DNA of 64,000 nucleotides from Prosthecobacter debontii (GTDB lineage: Bacteria > Verrucomicrobiota > Verrucomicrobiia > Verrucomicrobiales > Verrucomicrobiaceae). The notes beneath the pieces were generated by a model, which was given only the letters and a program-made list of their open reading frames with translations, was not told the origin of the DNA and did not search any database. The stretch lies in the NCBI RefSeq assembly GCF_900167535.1, contig NZ_FUYE01000002.1:248001-312000 (forward strand). The letters run 5' to 3'. This document shows, piece after piece, positions 25,001-33,340 of the stretch. How positions within the stretch are numbered: the stretch's first letter is position 1; every line of letters starts with the position of its first letter. Made by a program: the position numbers and the translations under genes.

Positions 25001-27455
25001 GCAGTTGCCCGAGTCCATAGTGATGTGGAAAAAGACCACATACAGCTTGAAGATGTGTGATTGCCTCTGCATTCCCCTGAGAAGCGGCCAGCTCACGAGC
25101 CAGGGCATGATGCGCATCCAAAGCCAAGGGCTCCTGCTCCAGAATCTGACGCCAAAGCCTGACCTCCTCCGCATGCTCACCACAGCGGCGATGAAGCGCG
25201 ATGCGTGCGCGCAGCCATGAGCCCGGCAGCACTTGTCCACGGGCCCGCTCCAGCACAGTAGCAGCCTCGGCATGATCACCCAGGCGGGTTTCCATCTTGG
25301 CGAGCTCCAGCAGCAATTCACCATCCGCTGGACGCAACGCCACTGCCTCACGAACCACATCCACGATTTCCTCCCGACCTAACATGTCCAGGGCCTGCAT
25401 AAGGGTGATGGCCGGGGCACCGGATTTCGCACCGTAATCCCGCACCCGCCGTTGCAGCCACTGAAGCGCTTCTTCACCGCGCTTTTGGCTAACGGCGTAG
25501 CTGAACCATTGCTGGGCATAGCCTTCAACCTTGTCAGAGAAGGCAGCCGCGAAACGATAGTATTGTAGGATTTCAGCCTCCTCGCACTCACGCGTGCGAC
25601 GCATGAGATCGGCCAGACGGACGAGCAGCAGGCCATCTGATGGCATCAAGGCATGCGCCCGCCATAGGATGCGCCGAGCCTTCGGCCAATCCTGGGCATC
25701 ACTCATCAGCTCCACCCCCCATTCACGCAGCAAAGCCGGGTGATTGAAACTGACATCACGGAGCAGCTCCAGTCGCGCGTCACGGTGCCCGATGGAGCGC
25801 AGCACCATCATTTTCCAGTAGATCAAACGCGGATCGCGAGGGAAAGCCTCCAGCAAGCGATCCAGACCTTCCAGCTTGGCCACATCGTTGCCGTCAAAAG
25901 AGGCCAAGGATAAACGCCCCAACAGTACCAAACGATGGCTGGAATCCAGAGACTCCATGGTTTGCAACGTCGTCACCGCCGTCTCGCGGTCATATTTAGA
26001 GAGCGCTTGGCTGAAACGATAATTGAGGTCGTGAATCTCCGCTTCAGGGAGTTCCAGACGATTCAACCACGTTGCTTTTTCTGCCGGAACGATAACCATG
26101 CCACGCGGCCCCGTGAGAGCATAATTGGCTAGGAAAGCTTCAGCCGGAACTTCTCGGTAATGTGGTTCGCTGGGATCTTGAATGAAAATCGTCTCGCGCA
26201 GTTCGTCGTAACCAATCACCGCTTGAGCATGGGCATTGCCTACATCCACAGTGCTCAGTTCAAAAGGCACTCCAGCGTCAATGAGCAACCTTACGGCATC
26301 CGTGGTGACGCGGAACTCCCGACAGGCGAAACCGTTGGCCTCGCACCAAGTACGTGCGGTATGATCATAAGTGCCATCGTAACAAATCGCGTCCACGATC
26401 TGCTCCATGGTGATGGGCACCTGCCAGAAATGAGCGATCGCGGCCAAGGTCGCCGGGGCGCAGGTGTTGTGTTTTTGATGCACAAACTCAAAAGGCAGAC
26501 GCACGCGCTTACCGGGGCTTGAGGCCTGCTTCAAGCGCGTTGCAAAGCCTGTGTAGTAGTCATTGCCGACCGCTTCAGCATATTCGGCGGCCTTGGGGTA
26601 GTCCCCCTTCAGATGGAAGATATCGGCACGATAGGATTGCAACCAGGCCTGCCCAGCAGAATCTAACAGCAACGATTCAGCCTCGACACGATCCGCCAAC
26701 TCGGCCATGCCGGCATGATCATCCAGCTCACGTTTCAAGCTCATCAACTGAGCCGTCACGGCATAACTTTGAAGGTGTTGCGAGGCCTCCGTGAGGAATT
26801 GAACGGCTTCATCCGCACGACCGAGCAGGTGAAGCATGCGGCCGCGATGCTGTACCGCCGGACGAAACCAGGGTCGGGTATGAAGTGCCTCATCTAGAGC
26901 CTCCAAAGCCTCAAGACGCTTTTCTTCGCACTGAAGAATGCTCGCTTTTTCAACCAGCAACCAAGCCCGATCAGGACAGAGCGCGAAGGCTTCCTGCCAT
27001 AGCTTCCACGCCGTTTCAAAGTCTCGATATGTGCCTGCCGTGATCGCCCGAATGGTTTTCAGATCAGCAAGCGCCTGCCCCCCGATCCCCGGCGAGGACT
27101 CCGCCTTCAGCGCATGCTGCCAAGCGGCCAGATGGCCCTGCTCATTGCGGACATGATACCCGTAATGCACCACGGCCTCTGGATGCGCCGGAGCCTCACG
27201 ATAGGCACGGGTGATCAGCAGGTCTGCCAAACGTGATGCCCCTAGATTGCCAGCGAGCCGGAAACCGAGCGTCAATGCCTCTGGGCCTGCCCATGCCTGA
27301 AGAGGCCCAGCCTTCAAAGCTACGCGGCAGGCATCCAGATATCTACCCGCCTCATAATTTTGACGGACCTCAGCCAGTAGAGCAGAGTCCACAGACAACC
27401 GGTCTTTTAATGGGTATCGGTCTTTTAACTTATGCGAGTTGAGATTCTCTGCCAT
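22092..27455 (-). CDS. Giant TPR protein with an embedded C39-like cysteine peptidase domain
   Basis: A 1,787-residue protein made almost wholly of TPR-like helical pairs with the usual A/G/P pattern. Between about 315 and 445 lies a papain-like C39-type domain: KHNTCAPATLAAIAHFW with Cys332, NAHAQAVIGYD with His409 and IQDPSEPHY with Asp427, so the catalytic triad appears intact. Known bacteriocin-export C39 domains process double-glycine leaders; C39-like domains in TPR proteins are less understood. A membrane helix near 1690-1710 (IVIGIMIFIAFQAV) is followed by a Pro/Ser-rich tail. No signal peptide is seen, so the bulk would be cytoplasmic. The N-terminal DNA has a small repeat encoding LKDR twice. 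Confidence 0.85.
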   Translation of the reverse strand: MAENLNSHKLKDRYPLKDRLSVDSALLAEVRQNYEAGRYLDACRVALKAGPLQAWAGPEALTLGFRLAGNLGASRLADLLITRAYREAPAHPEAVVHYGYHVRNEQGHLAAWQHALKAESSPGIGGQALADLKTIRAITAGTYRDFETAWKLWQEAFALCPDRAWLLVEKASILQCEEKRLEALEALDEALHTRPWFRPAVQHRGRMLHLLGRADEAVQFLTEASQHLQSYAVTAQLMSLKRELDDHAGMAELADRVEAESLLLDSAGQAWLQSYRADIFHLKGDYPKAAEYAEAVGNDYYTGFATRLKQASSPGKRVRLPFEFVHQKHNTCAPATLAAIAHFWQVPITMEQIVDAICYDGTYDHTARTWCEANGFACREFRVTTDAVRLLIDAGVPFELSTVDVGNAHAQAVIGYDELRETIFIQDPSEPHYREVPAEAFLANYALTGPRGMVIVPAEKATWLNRLELPEAEIHDLNYRFSQALSKYDRETAVTTLQTMESLDSSHRLVLLGRLSLASFDGNDVAKLEGLDRLLEAFPRDPRLIYWKMMVLRSIGHRDARLELLRDVSFNHPALLREWGVELMSDAQDWPKARRILWRAHALMPSDGLLLVRLADLMRRTRECEEAEILQYYRFAAAFSDKVEGYAQQWFSYAVSQKRGEEALQWLQRRVRDYGAKSGAPAITLMQALDMLGREEIVDVVREAVALRPADGELLLELAKMETRLGDHAEAATVLERARGQVLPGSWLRARIALHRRCGEHAEEVRLWRQILEQEPLALDAHHALARELAASQGNAEAITHLQAVCGLFPHHYGLGQLLVGWLKDADLQKALDHVESMITLHPTDPWGHREKALILVEMGRSAAALAAAEKACVVAPDQSASHSVLGTALTLAGREAEAVQAQRQAVRMNVNYAPAFGEMLSLMTGTEAKRAELAFIRTEMIRQVLDGNALHAYRALAFTVLAPEELVIELREIWQARPDLWEAWSVLILQLLDASGHREEATQLARQAVERFPLFPAAWSDLATVLRLDGDHDGAIQAATKATQLNPDWAEAWRLLADYQDDAGRGDEALATLRRAIVRLPLEMSLKAALATLLWRKEQREEAWDMATKAAQTDPGQDWAWNFLKAWAGILQRQDQLLEMARTLTEQRPLEARSWHVYSNLLPLERVTEILAALDRAIELNPRLIDAMDHRADILARLGRLDEAEASLRRSFQDEAAMPFNIRGRLAWLKAVRGDAKAAMQQMKDIVEVHRDYYWGWEMIANWAEQSGQLKPWREAAEQMIRLSPRSSAPYCTAADAELHDHQQEAGIELLKRALHIDPTVPYAAHRLLGYYWEKKDIAALHEAATALMPDGTVGLIRRTYLMLAAAHAGDLDGVREHLMALATQPDMLGPLLSLMLDYFQQHNRRCLAVLDEVLVQVVKEDTIGPAFAILWTQRESQKKNWLAWIQLARWMPRLGARLDPAVSVYLEMNGEARQADPAVVQWIQRCDAEMRRRSEIWGKVSYALTNSQAYRPCVDWMWQDYKRPDAEAWMLSNLVTSLRCCRRNRDASEVSQHVVREGMRDHTWLLHVSHAALGYAHQGAYVDCKKLLDENDFSQAPMELRLLNLTSRALCDVMPVTPDQGRFWFKQFIAAAKKLVQGQPLSVESQRDYEEAVEKMKSHTGMAVRSWQKPKPYVPPREVPDSNSVFPRIVIGIMIFIAFQAVRNCATSPSTRYNTRETERILNEFHSRSEGGNKSAYPLSPTLTPRLPVDDRLAPSFAPKVPVDNPRFTPPSESRSFPSILEESF

Positions 27456-27547
27456 GCGTCAAGCAGCAGATAACGACTAAGCAGCTGCCTGAATCAAGAC
27501 GGGATTTCATTTCAACCTCAAGATACTGGACTTAAGAGGCCTTTCCC

Positions 27548-29119
27548 TCAAGGCACGGGCCGAGGCTTGGCTTTATTGGGGCGAGCGCGATGTTTGGTGT
27601 CCACCTCCACAGCTTTGGCTTTGATGGCTTCGGTCATCGCCTCGTCCTGAGCTTTGAGCCAGGTTTCATAACCCTTCTTGCGGCTCGCCAGATACTTGTA
27701 GGTGTCAAAGATGGCCCCGTTACCGAGTGCACGCGGGTCTCCCTCTTCCTTGAGCATCGTCATCATCTTTTCGCGCAGTTCATTCATCACCGGGGCATGC
27801 GCCAAGTCATTGGCAAGGTTGATCACACCTTCGGGATCGCTCTTCAGATCATACAATTCGTCGGCTGGACGTTTGCCGAAGGACATGTCGTAGTAAGTGC
27901 CGCCGAGTGCCTTCAGCAGCTCTTTGGTGGGGCTGGGATCACAGTTGCCGTAGTCGGTTTCAGGATTGCCCGCAGGCCAGCGCTCGGGATTGAAGTTATG
28001 CACGTAGAGATAGTCCTTGGTGCGGATGGCTCGCACGGGATAACCCCAGTCGTTAGGCCGTCCCAGGTCATGCCGTTCTTTACCGGCGAGCATCACTTCG
28101 CGATTTTCGATGAACCCAGATTGGTCGGACTTGAGGATGCCCAAGAGGCTTTTGCCTGTCATCTGCTCGTGGGGCTTGAGACCCGCAAGTTCCATAAATG
28201 TAGGGGCAAAGTCGCGCACGTTGATGAAGTCCTCCACCACACGGCCAGCCTTGATGCCCTGACCCCAACGCATGGCCAGAGGCAGATGGAAGCCATCCTC
28301 ATGAATCTGCCCCTTCACATAGGGGAACGGCATACCGTGATCGGAAGTCACGACGATGAGTGTGTTGTCGAGTGCGCCTGCTTTTTCGAGGGCTTCAATC
28401 GCACGGCCAATGTGGGCATCGGCATACTCCACTTCCACGGCATAATCGGCGAGATCACCGCGCACGATGGAGGTGTCAGGAAAGTAAGGAGGCACCACCA
28501 CCTCTTCCAATTTCTTGCCCAATCGCACACCGGAATCGAGTTCATAGGCACGATGGGGCTCTTGAAAACCCATCCAGAAACAGAAGGGCTTGCCCTTATC
28601 CCGTTGAGTTAAAAATGCATCGAAGTTCTTGCTGTAATCATTTTGGCCGATGCCTTTCGCGGGCGGAACGATCTTATGCTCGTCGAAACTCGGTCCTGCA
28701 GGATTGTTCACGCGTCCGCTGTGCTTGAAGTCGCCAGGGCCCCAGCCTTTCCCCGTGAGGCCAATGGAGTAACCCGAAGCTTCGATCAGATCGGGATAGA
28801 CGGCGAATTTGGCCGGAAAGAGACCGTTGTGGCAGGAGGCTTCTTCGAGCTGCCAAGTATTGCGTCCCGTCAGAATGCTGGCGCGACATGGGCTGCACTT
28901 GGGATTGGATGTATAAGCATTTTTGAAAAGAATCCCTTCTTTGGCGATGCGATCAAAGTTCGGCGTCTTAACCCAGGTGGAACCATAGGCACCAGCATCA
29001 CGCCAGCCCCAGTCATCAAAGATAATGAACAACACGTTAGGCCGAGAGGCCTCAGCGGCCGACAAAATCGGAGCCGTCAGGGCCAGCAAAGAACACAAGG
29101 TGAAGAGAAGGCGTTTCAT
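27548..29119 (-). CDS. Exported sulfatase, heparan N-sulfatase-like
   Basis: A protein of about 523 residues with signal peptide MKRLLFTLCSLLALTAPILSAAEA. Arylsulfatase motifs: NVLFIIFDDWGW (metal-binding DD) and CSPCRASILTGRN, in which C75-x-P-x-R79 is the formylglycine site, then VTSDHGMPF. The C-terminal TYYDMSFGKRPADELYDLKSDPEGVINLA is typical of sulfamidase-like members. It hydrolyses sulfate from glycans once Cys75 is oxidised to formylglycine; no maturase gene is in the window. ATG 29119 is chosen because it starts the signal peptide. A second sulfatase gene lies just upstream on the same strand (40 bp gap). Confidence 0.93.
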   Translation of the reverse strand: MKRLLFTLCSLLALTAPILSAAEASRPNVLFIIFDDWGWRDAGAYGSTWVKTPNFDRIAKEGILFKNAYTSNPKCSPCRASILTGRNTWQLEEASCHNGLFPAKFAVYPDLIEASGYSIGLTGKGWGPGDFKHSGRVNNPAGPSFDEHKIVPPAKGIGQNDYSKNFDAFLTQRDKGKPFCFWMGFQEPHRAYELDSGVRLGKKLEEVVVPPYFPDTSIVRGDLADYAVEVEYADAHIGRAIEALEKAGALDNTLIVVTSDHGMPFPYVKGQIHEDGFHLPLAMRWGQGIKAGRVVEDFINVRDFAPTFMELAGLKPHEQMTGKSLLGILKSDQSGFIENREVMLAGKERHDLGRPNDWGYPVRAIRTKDYLYVHNFNPERWPAGNPETDYGNCDPSPTKELLKALGGTYYDMSFGKRPADELYDLKSDPEGVINLANDLAHAPVMNELREKMMTMLKEEGDPRALGNGAIFDTYKYLASRKKGYETWLKAQDEAMTEAIKAKAVEVDTKHRARPNKAKPRPVP

Positions 29120-29159
29120 AATGAAGGTGGTCAAGTCAACGTAGATCCGAGAGGGCGGT

Positions 29160-30824
29160 TCAAGATTTCTTGGGCGGGTGGGGGACTTTACTCGTGACGA
29201 ACTCCTCGTGGCTAAGCTGGCCATTGCCATCTTGGTCGCGGGCTTTGAACCACGCTTCCGCATCGGCTTGGCTGCGCCCTTTGCTGAATTCTTCCCAACT
29301 TAACACACCGTCTTTATTGGTGTCTTTTTGGAGGAACTGCTTCTCCCGGCTTGGGTCATTCTGAGCGGTGCCTTTTTGACCTGCTTTTTTCTTGGGAGCA
29401 CCCGCGAGAGGCAGGGGTAGGTAGTCGTAGTCCAGGATCATTTTTTCCTGGAGAGCTTCTTTGAGCTGCTGCTCCACCTCCTTCATATCTGGTTGTCCCG
29501 CCAGATTGCGCAATTCATTGGGGTCCTGCTCCAAGTCATAGAGTTCATACACGGCACGAGGGCTAGTGAACCACAGGGTCTCAAACTCAGACGCCAACTC
29601 CTGCCCTTCATGAGCTTTCACGATGTCCTGCCAACTCGGATCACCGCCGCTGTCCACCGGAGCGTAACGATGACTCGGCGTGACGTTATAGATGAGCTTG
29701 TAGCGGTCACTACGCACGGCACGGCTGTAGTCCACCCCTGAAGCATTGACGTTCTCATTGAAGGTGGCACTGCCATGAGGGCCGCGCTCTGCAAAGACGT
29801 ATTTCCGCGCTTCGTAATCCTGCCCACGCAGCAGCGGCAGGAAACTCTTTCCAGAGATTCGGTTAGGCACTTTCACCCCCGCAGCTTCTAGGCAGGTCGG
29901 TGCCACATCTTCACCCGAGAGCAACGTGCTGGATTCCCCACCCGGCTTCACGACTCCAGGCCACCAAACGAAGAGAGGCACATTCAGGCCTGGATCATGC
30001 AGGTTCCCCTTACCACTCGGGAAGGCCATGCCGTTATCACCGGTGAAAATGATGAGCGTGTTTTCCAAACCGGCGCGTTCTTTAATGATGTCCAACACGC
30101 CCTGAAAATCGCCATCCATGTGTTCGATCTCCCCCATGTAGCGGGAGAGATCACTGCGCACGCCGGGCAGATCGGGCAGGAAGCCGGGCACCTTGACCTT
30201 GGCCGGCTCTGGAGGATTCTCGCCAGTATCCCAGGGGTGATGCGGATCGCTAAAGTTCACCCATAGATAGTAGGGCTTGTCTTTGGGACGTTGGTTGAAG
30301 AATTCCTCCATCGTCTTTGGGATCGTCGTCTGGCCCGTAGAGTCCACATAGTCGAAACGTTCCTTGAAAGTCTGGAGATGATTCGCTTCAAACACCCGTG
30401 AGCTCACGTCAGGTCCACGACCCGAGCCATCCAGGTGATAGCTGCGGCCCAGCACCCCAACGAAGTAGCCCGCCTCCTTTTTCAGGATCTCTGGATAAGT
30501 GATCTCATCCCTGGGCAAAGGTGAGCTGAACCGGGTGATCCGACAGGCGACTGGAGAACGCCCCGTGAGAAAGGTGGCACGCGAAGGCACACACTGGGGA
30601 GCACCCGTGAACATGCGGCGGAACTTCATGCCCTCAGCGGCGAAGCGATCCAGGTTCGGCGTCTTCATCTCGCTCTGTCCATAGCAGCCCACGAAAGGGT
30701 AACTGTGATCATCACTGAGGATGAAGACAATGTTCGGCAGGGGCTGAGATTCATCCGCACGCGTAGGCATGCTGGCGATGACAGCCGTCAGACTAGCCAG
30801 GACAAGGAGGGATGACAAACGCAT
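29160..30824 (-). CDS. Exported sulfatase with C-terminal EF-hand pair
   Basis: A protein of 554 residues with a signal peptide (MRLSSLLVLASLTAVIASMPTRA). Sulfatase motifs: NIVFILSDDHSYP, the formylglycine site C78-V-P-S-R82 in QCVPSRATFLTGRS, and FTGDNGMAFP. After a basic linker, two EF-hands are present: DTNKDGVLSWEEF (about 501-513) and DQDGNGQLSHEEF (about 530-542), with Asp/Asn ligands and terminal Glu in place, so calcium binding is likely. Such EF-hand fusions occur in Planctomycetes and Verrucomicrobia. It is first of two tandem sulfatase genes and divergent from the DUF72 gene across a 73-bp promoter region. ATG 30824 begins the signal peptide. Confidence 0.93.
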   Translation of the reverse strand: MRLSSLLVLASLTAVIASMPTRADESQPLPNIVFILSDDHSYPFVGCYGQSEMKTPNLDRFAAEGMKFRRMFTGAPQCVPSRATFLTGRSPVACRITRFSSPLPRDEITYPEILKKEAGYFVGVLGRSYHLDGSGRGPDVSSRVFEANHLQTFKERFDYVDSTGQTTIPKTMEEFFNQRPKDKPYYLWVNFSDPHHPWDTGENPPEPAKVKVPGFLPDLPGVRSDLSRYMGEIEHMDGDFQGVLDIIKERAGLENTLIIFTGDNGMAFPSGKGNLHDPGLNVPLFVWWPGVVKPGGESSTLLSGEDVAPTCLEAAGVKVPNRISGKSFLPLLRGQDYEARKYVFAERGPHGSATFNENVNASGVDYSRAVRSDRYKLIYNVTPSHRYAPVDSGGDPSWQDIVKAHEGQELASEFETLWFTSPRAVYELYDLEQDPNELRNLAGQPDMKEVEQQLKEALQEKMILDYDYLPLPLAGAPKKKAGQKGTAQNDPSREKQFLQKDTNKDGVLSWEEFSKGRSQADAEAWFKARDQDGNGQLSHEEFVTSKVPHPPKKS

Positions 30825-30897
30825 ATGGCCCCTGTGAACGCAGGTCAGGCTTCTGCATTTGCGAGAAAAGCACAGCATTTGTATTTTGTGGCAACGC

Positions 30898-31899
30898 ATG
30901 CTGACCTCTCTTTCTCCCACCTTCCCCCTGGTGCCACTCAAGGCTGCCGTGGCGGAGTTGGCTGCCCATGGGGTCTTCGTGGGCACTTCCTCCTGGAAAT
31001 ACCCGGGCTGGCTCGGGCTTCTGTATGATGAGCAGCGTTACATCCACCGGGGTCGGTTCTCCGAAAGCCGCTTTCAGAAAGATTGCCTGGAGGAGTATGC
31101 TCAAGTCTTCCGCACCGTCTGTGTGGATGCAGGATACTACCAGTTTCCCTCCCCGCAATTCATCAACGACCTATGCAGCCAGGTGCCCGAGGGCTTTCGG
31201 TTTTCCTTCAAAGTGACGGATCAGATCACGACGAAAATATTCCCCAGTCTCCCACGTCATGGCAAACGTGCAGGGCAGCCCAATCCCCACTTCCTCGATG
31301 CCGATCTCTTCAAGCAAGCGTTCCTGGCCTCATGCGCTCCGCATCGGGATAAGATCGGCGTACTCATGTTTGAATTCAGCCATTTCCATTCCCGTGATTT
31401 TCAACGTGGTCGCGACTTTGTGGAGGCACTGGATACCTTCTTGGCTCAACTCCCCAAAGGCTGGCAATATGGCGTGGAGATTCGCAACAAAACCCTGCTG
31501 CATCCCGACTACTTCGCCGTGTTGAGGAAGCATCATGTCACCCACGTTTATAACAACTGGACCCGCATGCCGACCGTCGGGGAGCAGATGGACATTCCTG
31601 ACAGCCTAACTTGTGATGAGTTCAGCACAGCCCGCTTTCTTCTCAAACCAGGTCGAACCTTCGAGCAAGCCGTGGAGGCTTTTAAGCCCTACACGGAGAC
31701 CAAAGAAGTAAACGTCGAAGCCCGAGCCTCGGCAGTCCGGCTGGCCCGCAAGCTCATGGTCAAAGGTAAGCCTTGGCCCAGCTTCTTATTTTTCAACAAT
31801 CGCCTGGAGGGTAACTCACTCTTCACCCTCCTGGCCATTCTGCATGAATTGAATCTCTTCGGTCTGCAACCTGCACCCCCCAAGGATCCAATCGCCTGA
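30898..31899 (+). CDS. DUF72 family protein
   Basis: A protein of 333 residues with the DUF72/YecE TIM-barrel pattern: VFVGTSSWKYPGWLGLLY at the start, VDAGYYQFPSPQFI, FRFSFKVTDQITT, VLMFEFSHFH, YGVEIRNKTLLHPDYF and the late NVEARASAVRLARKLM. Function is unknown in the family, although it is widespread and cytoplasmic. ATG 30898 is chosen over 30859 because the family N terminus begins shortly before the VGTSSW strand. It is divergent from the EF-hand sulfatase. Confidence 0.9.
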   Translation: MLTSLSPTFPLVPLKAAVAELAAHGVFVGTSSWKYPGWLGLLYDEQRYIHRGRFSESRFQKDCLEEYAQVFRTVCVDAGYYQFPSPQFINDLCSQVPEGFRFSFKVTDQITTKIFPSLPRHGKRAGQPNPHFLDADLFKQAFLASCAPHRDKIGVLMFEFSHFHSRDFQRGRDFVEALDTFLAQLPKGWQYGVEIRNKTLLHPDYFAVLRKHHVTHVYNNWTRMPTVGEQMDIPDSLTCDEFSTARFLLKPGRTFEQAVEAFKPYTETKEVNVEARASAVRLARKLMVKGKPWPSFLFFNNRLEGNSLFTLLAILHELNLFGLQPAPPKDPIA

Positions 31900-31975
31900 C
31901 ACGTTGCCTGATCTTTGGAGACAAGCCCAGAAGTGCATTGACCTTAGCTTCACAAGCTTCGTATTCTAAATCTCT

Positions 31976-32623
31976 ATGAAAGCGATTTTCCACGTCTTGT
32001 TCATCAGTCTTCTCGCCTACGCCACCGCTCATGCGGATTGGGTTGTGGTTCAGAAATCCACCACCGACGGCCAAACCTCCGAGTCCACCCTCCAAATCAA
32101 AGGCGACCAAACTCGAATGGATCAGGGTAAAGAGATGAGCGTCATCGCCAACAGCACTGCGGGCACATCGGTCATGCTGATGCACGCCCAAAAGGTGATG
32201 ATGAAAATGGATGCCGAATCCGTCAAGAAACTGATGGCCCGGGCTGGGGCTGCCCTGGGAGGCAATCAACCCGCTGCCGCTCCCACAGCGACCGGCCAAA
32301 AGGAAAAAGTCGGGGAATATGACTGTGAGATCTACACCTGGACGGGAGCCTTAGGCACCGGCAAATTCTGGATCGCCAAAGACTTCCCTAACTTCAAAGA
32401 CCTGAACACAGCTCAAGACAACCTCATGAACGCAATGGGTAACCCCGCTGCAGCGCTCATGCCCAAGGCCTCTGACTTCGCCGGCATGGCGGTCAAAAGC
32501 GAGCTGCAAATCATGGGCAAAACTGTGACCTCGGAATTGGTGTCCGCCAAACAAGATCCCGTGGATGAGGCCGTCTTTACCATTCCCACAGATTATCAGG
32601 AAATGAAGGTGCCTGGTCTCTAA
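31976..32623 (+). CDS. Exported DUF4412-type protein
   Basis: A 215-residue protein with a signal peptide MKAIFHVLFISLLAYATAHA. The beta-rich body (VVQKSTTDGQTSESTLQIKG, EYDCEIYTWTGALGTGKFWIAKD, TVTSELVSAKQDPVDEAVF) fits the DUF4412 pattern of periplasmic or outer-membrane-associated proteins related in shape to the LolA/DUF4292 beta-barrel fold. Function unknown. It is alone on its transcript as far as can be seen, 76 bp after the DUF72 gene. Confidence 0.8.
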   Translation: MKAIFHVLFISLLAYATAHADWVVVQKSTTDGQTSESTLQIKGDQTRMDQGKEMSVIANSTAGTSVMLMHAQKVMMKMDAESVKKLMARAGAALGGNQPAAAPTATGQKEKVGEYDCEIYTWTGALGTGKFWIAKDFPNFKDLNTAQDNLMNAMGNPAAALMPKASDFAGMAVKSELQIMGKTVTSELVSAKQDPVDEAVFTIPTDYQEMKVPGL

Positions 32624-32698
32624 GCCCCTTCGTCATGGGATTCTATTCGCTTTTCATTGCCAGCGGTCATCGCACCGCCGTAATAGGGTGGAAAGAGA

Positions 32699-33331
32699 AT
32701 GCCCCCTACCCCCTCTGAAACCCGCCTGCCAGATGACCATCCTGCCTGGAGAGACCTGCGTCCTCTGGGCTATGAATGCGTAAAGTGGCAGCGGGCTATG
32801 AAGGTGCTACAAGCGCGTCATCGCAAAGGACGGTTGGGAGAACCCCTCACAGCCTTCCTCAGTGCATGGATGCCTGAAGCTGAGGTGGATGACGCTATGC
32901 CCGAGCCCTTTGACCTTCTCCTCAGCGATCAAGGGTTGATCTCTCCAGAGCTGCCCCTCCTTGGCCAGCCAGTCTGGCAGGCCCTGCTGCATCTCCCGGC
33001 CCTGCAGGATTTTTGGACAACTGAACTCCGCGCCAGTGCCTATGCCCATCTGCTGAAAGCCGTGCCGCACTCCTGGTGCATGGACCCCACTCCCCTACCT
33101 CCTGGTAGCGTTATTGCGGGATTGGACATCGTGGATTGGGGGGAACTACCTCTCCGTGAGGCCGAAGGGCGCACTTTCCAGCGCCACGAGCTAGGACAGA
33201 ACCAAGTTGTTTTGACCGAGACATCGGCGATAAGTGCAGGCTGGCGCGCCCGCTATGCCCTGCGGGACGGCGAGATCACCCTTCAGGAGGCTTTTGAGCT
33301 TCCCTCTCCCAGCGCCGGACCTAACGTCTGA
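32699..33331 (+). CDS. Protein of unknown function preceding rlmN
   Basis: A 210-residue soluble protein without signal peptide or recognisable motif, containing many Trp and Pro residues (PLGYECVKWQRAMKVLQ, HSWCMDPTPLPPGSVIAGLDIVDWGE). It ends 9 bp before rlmN and is almost certainly co-transcribed with it. A purine-rich GGAAAGAG lies just before the ATG. A link to rRNA modification is only suggested by position. Confidence 0.7.
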   Translation: MPPTPSETRLPDDHPAWRDLRPLGYECVKWQRAMKVLQARHRKGRLGEPLTAFLSAWMPEAEVDDAMPEPFDLLLSDQGLISPELPLLGQPVWQALLHLPALQDFWTTELRASAYAHLLKAVPHSWCMDPTPLPPGSVIAGLDIVDWGELPLREAEGRTFQRHELGQNQVVLTETSAISAGWRARYALRDGEITLQEAFELPSPSAGPNV

Positions 33332-33340
33332 TCTGCTGCT

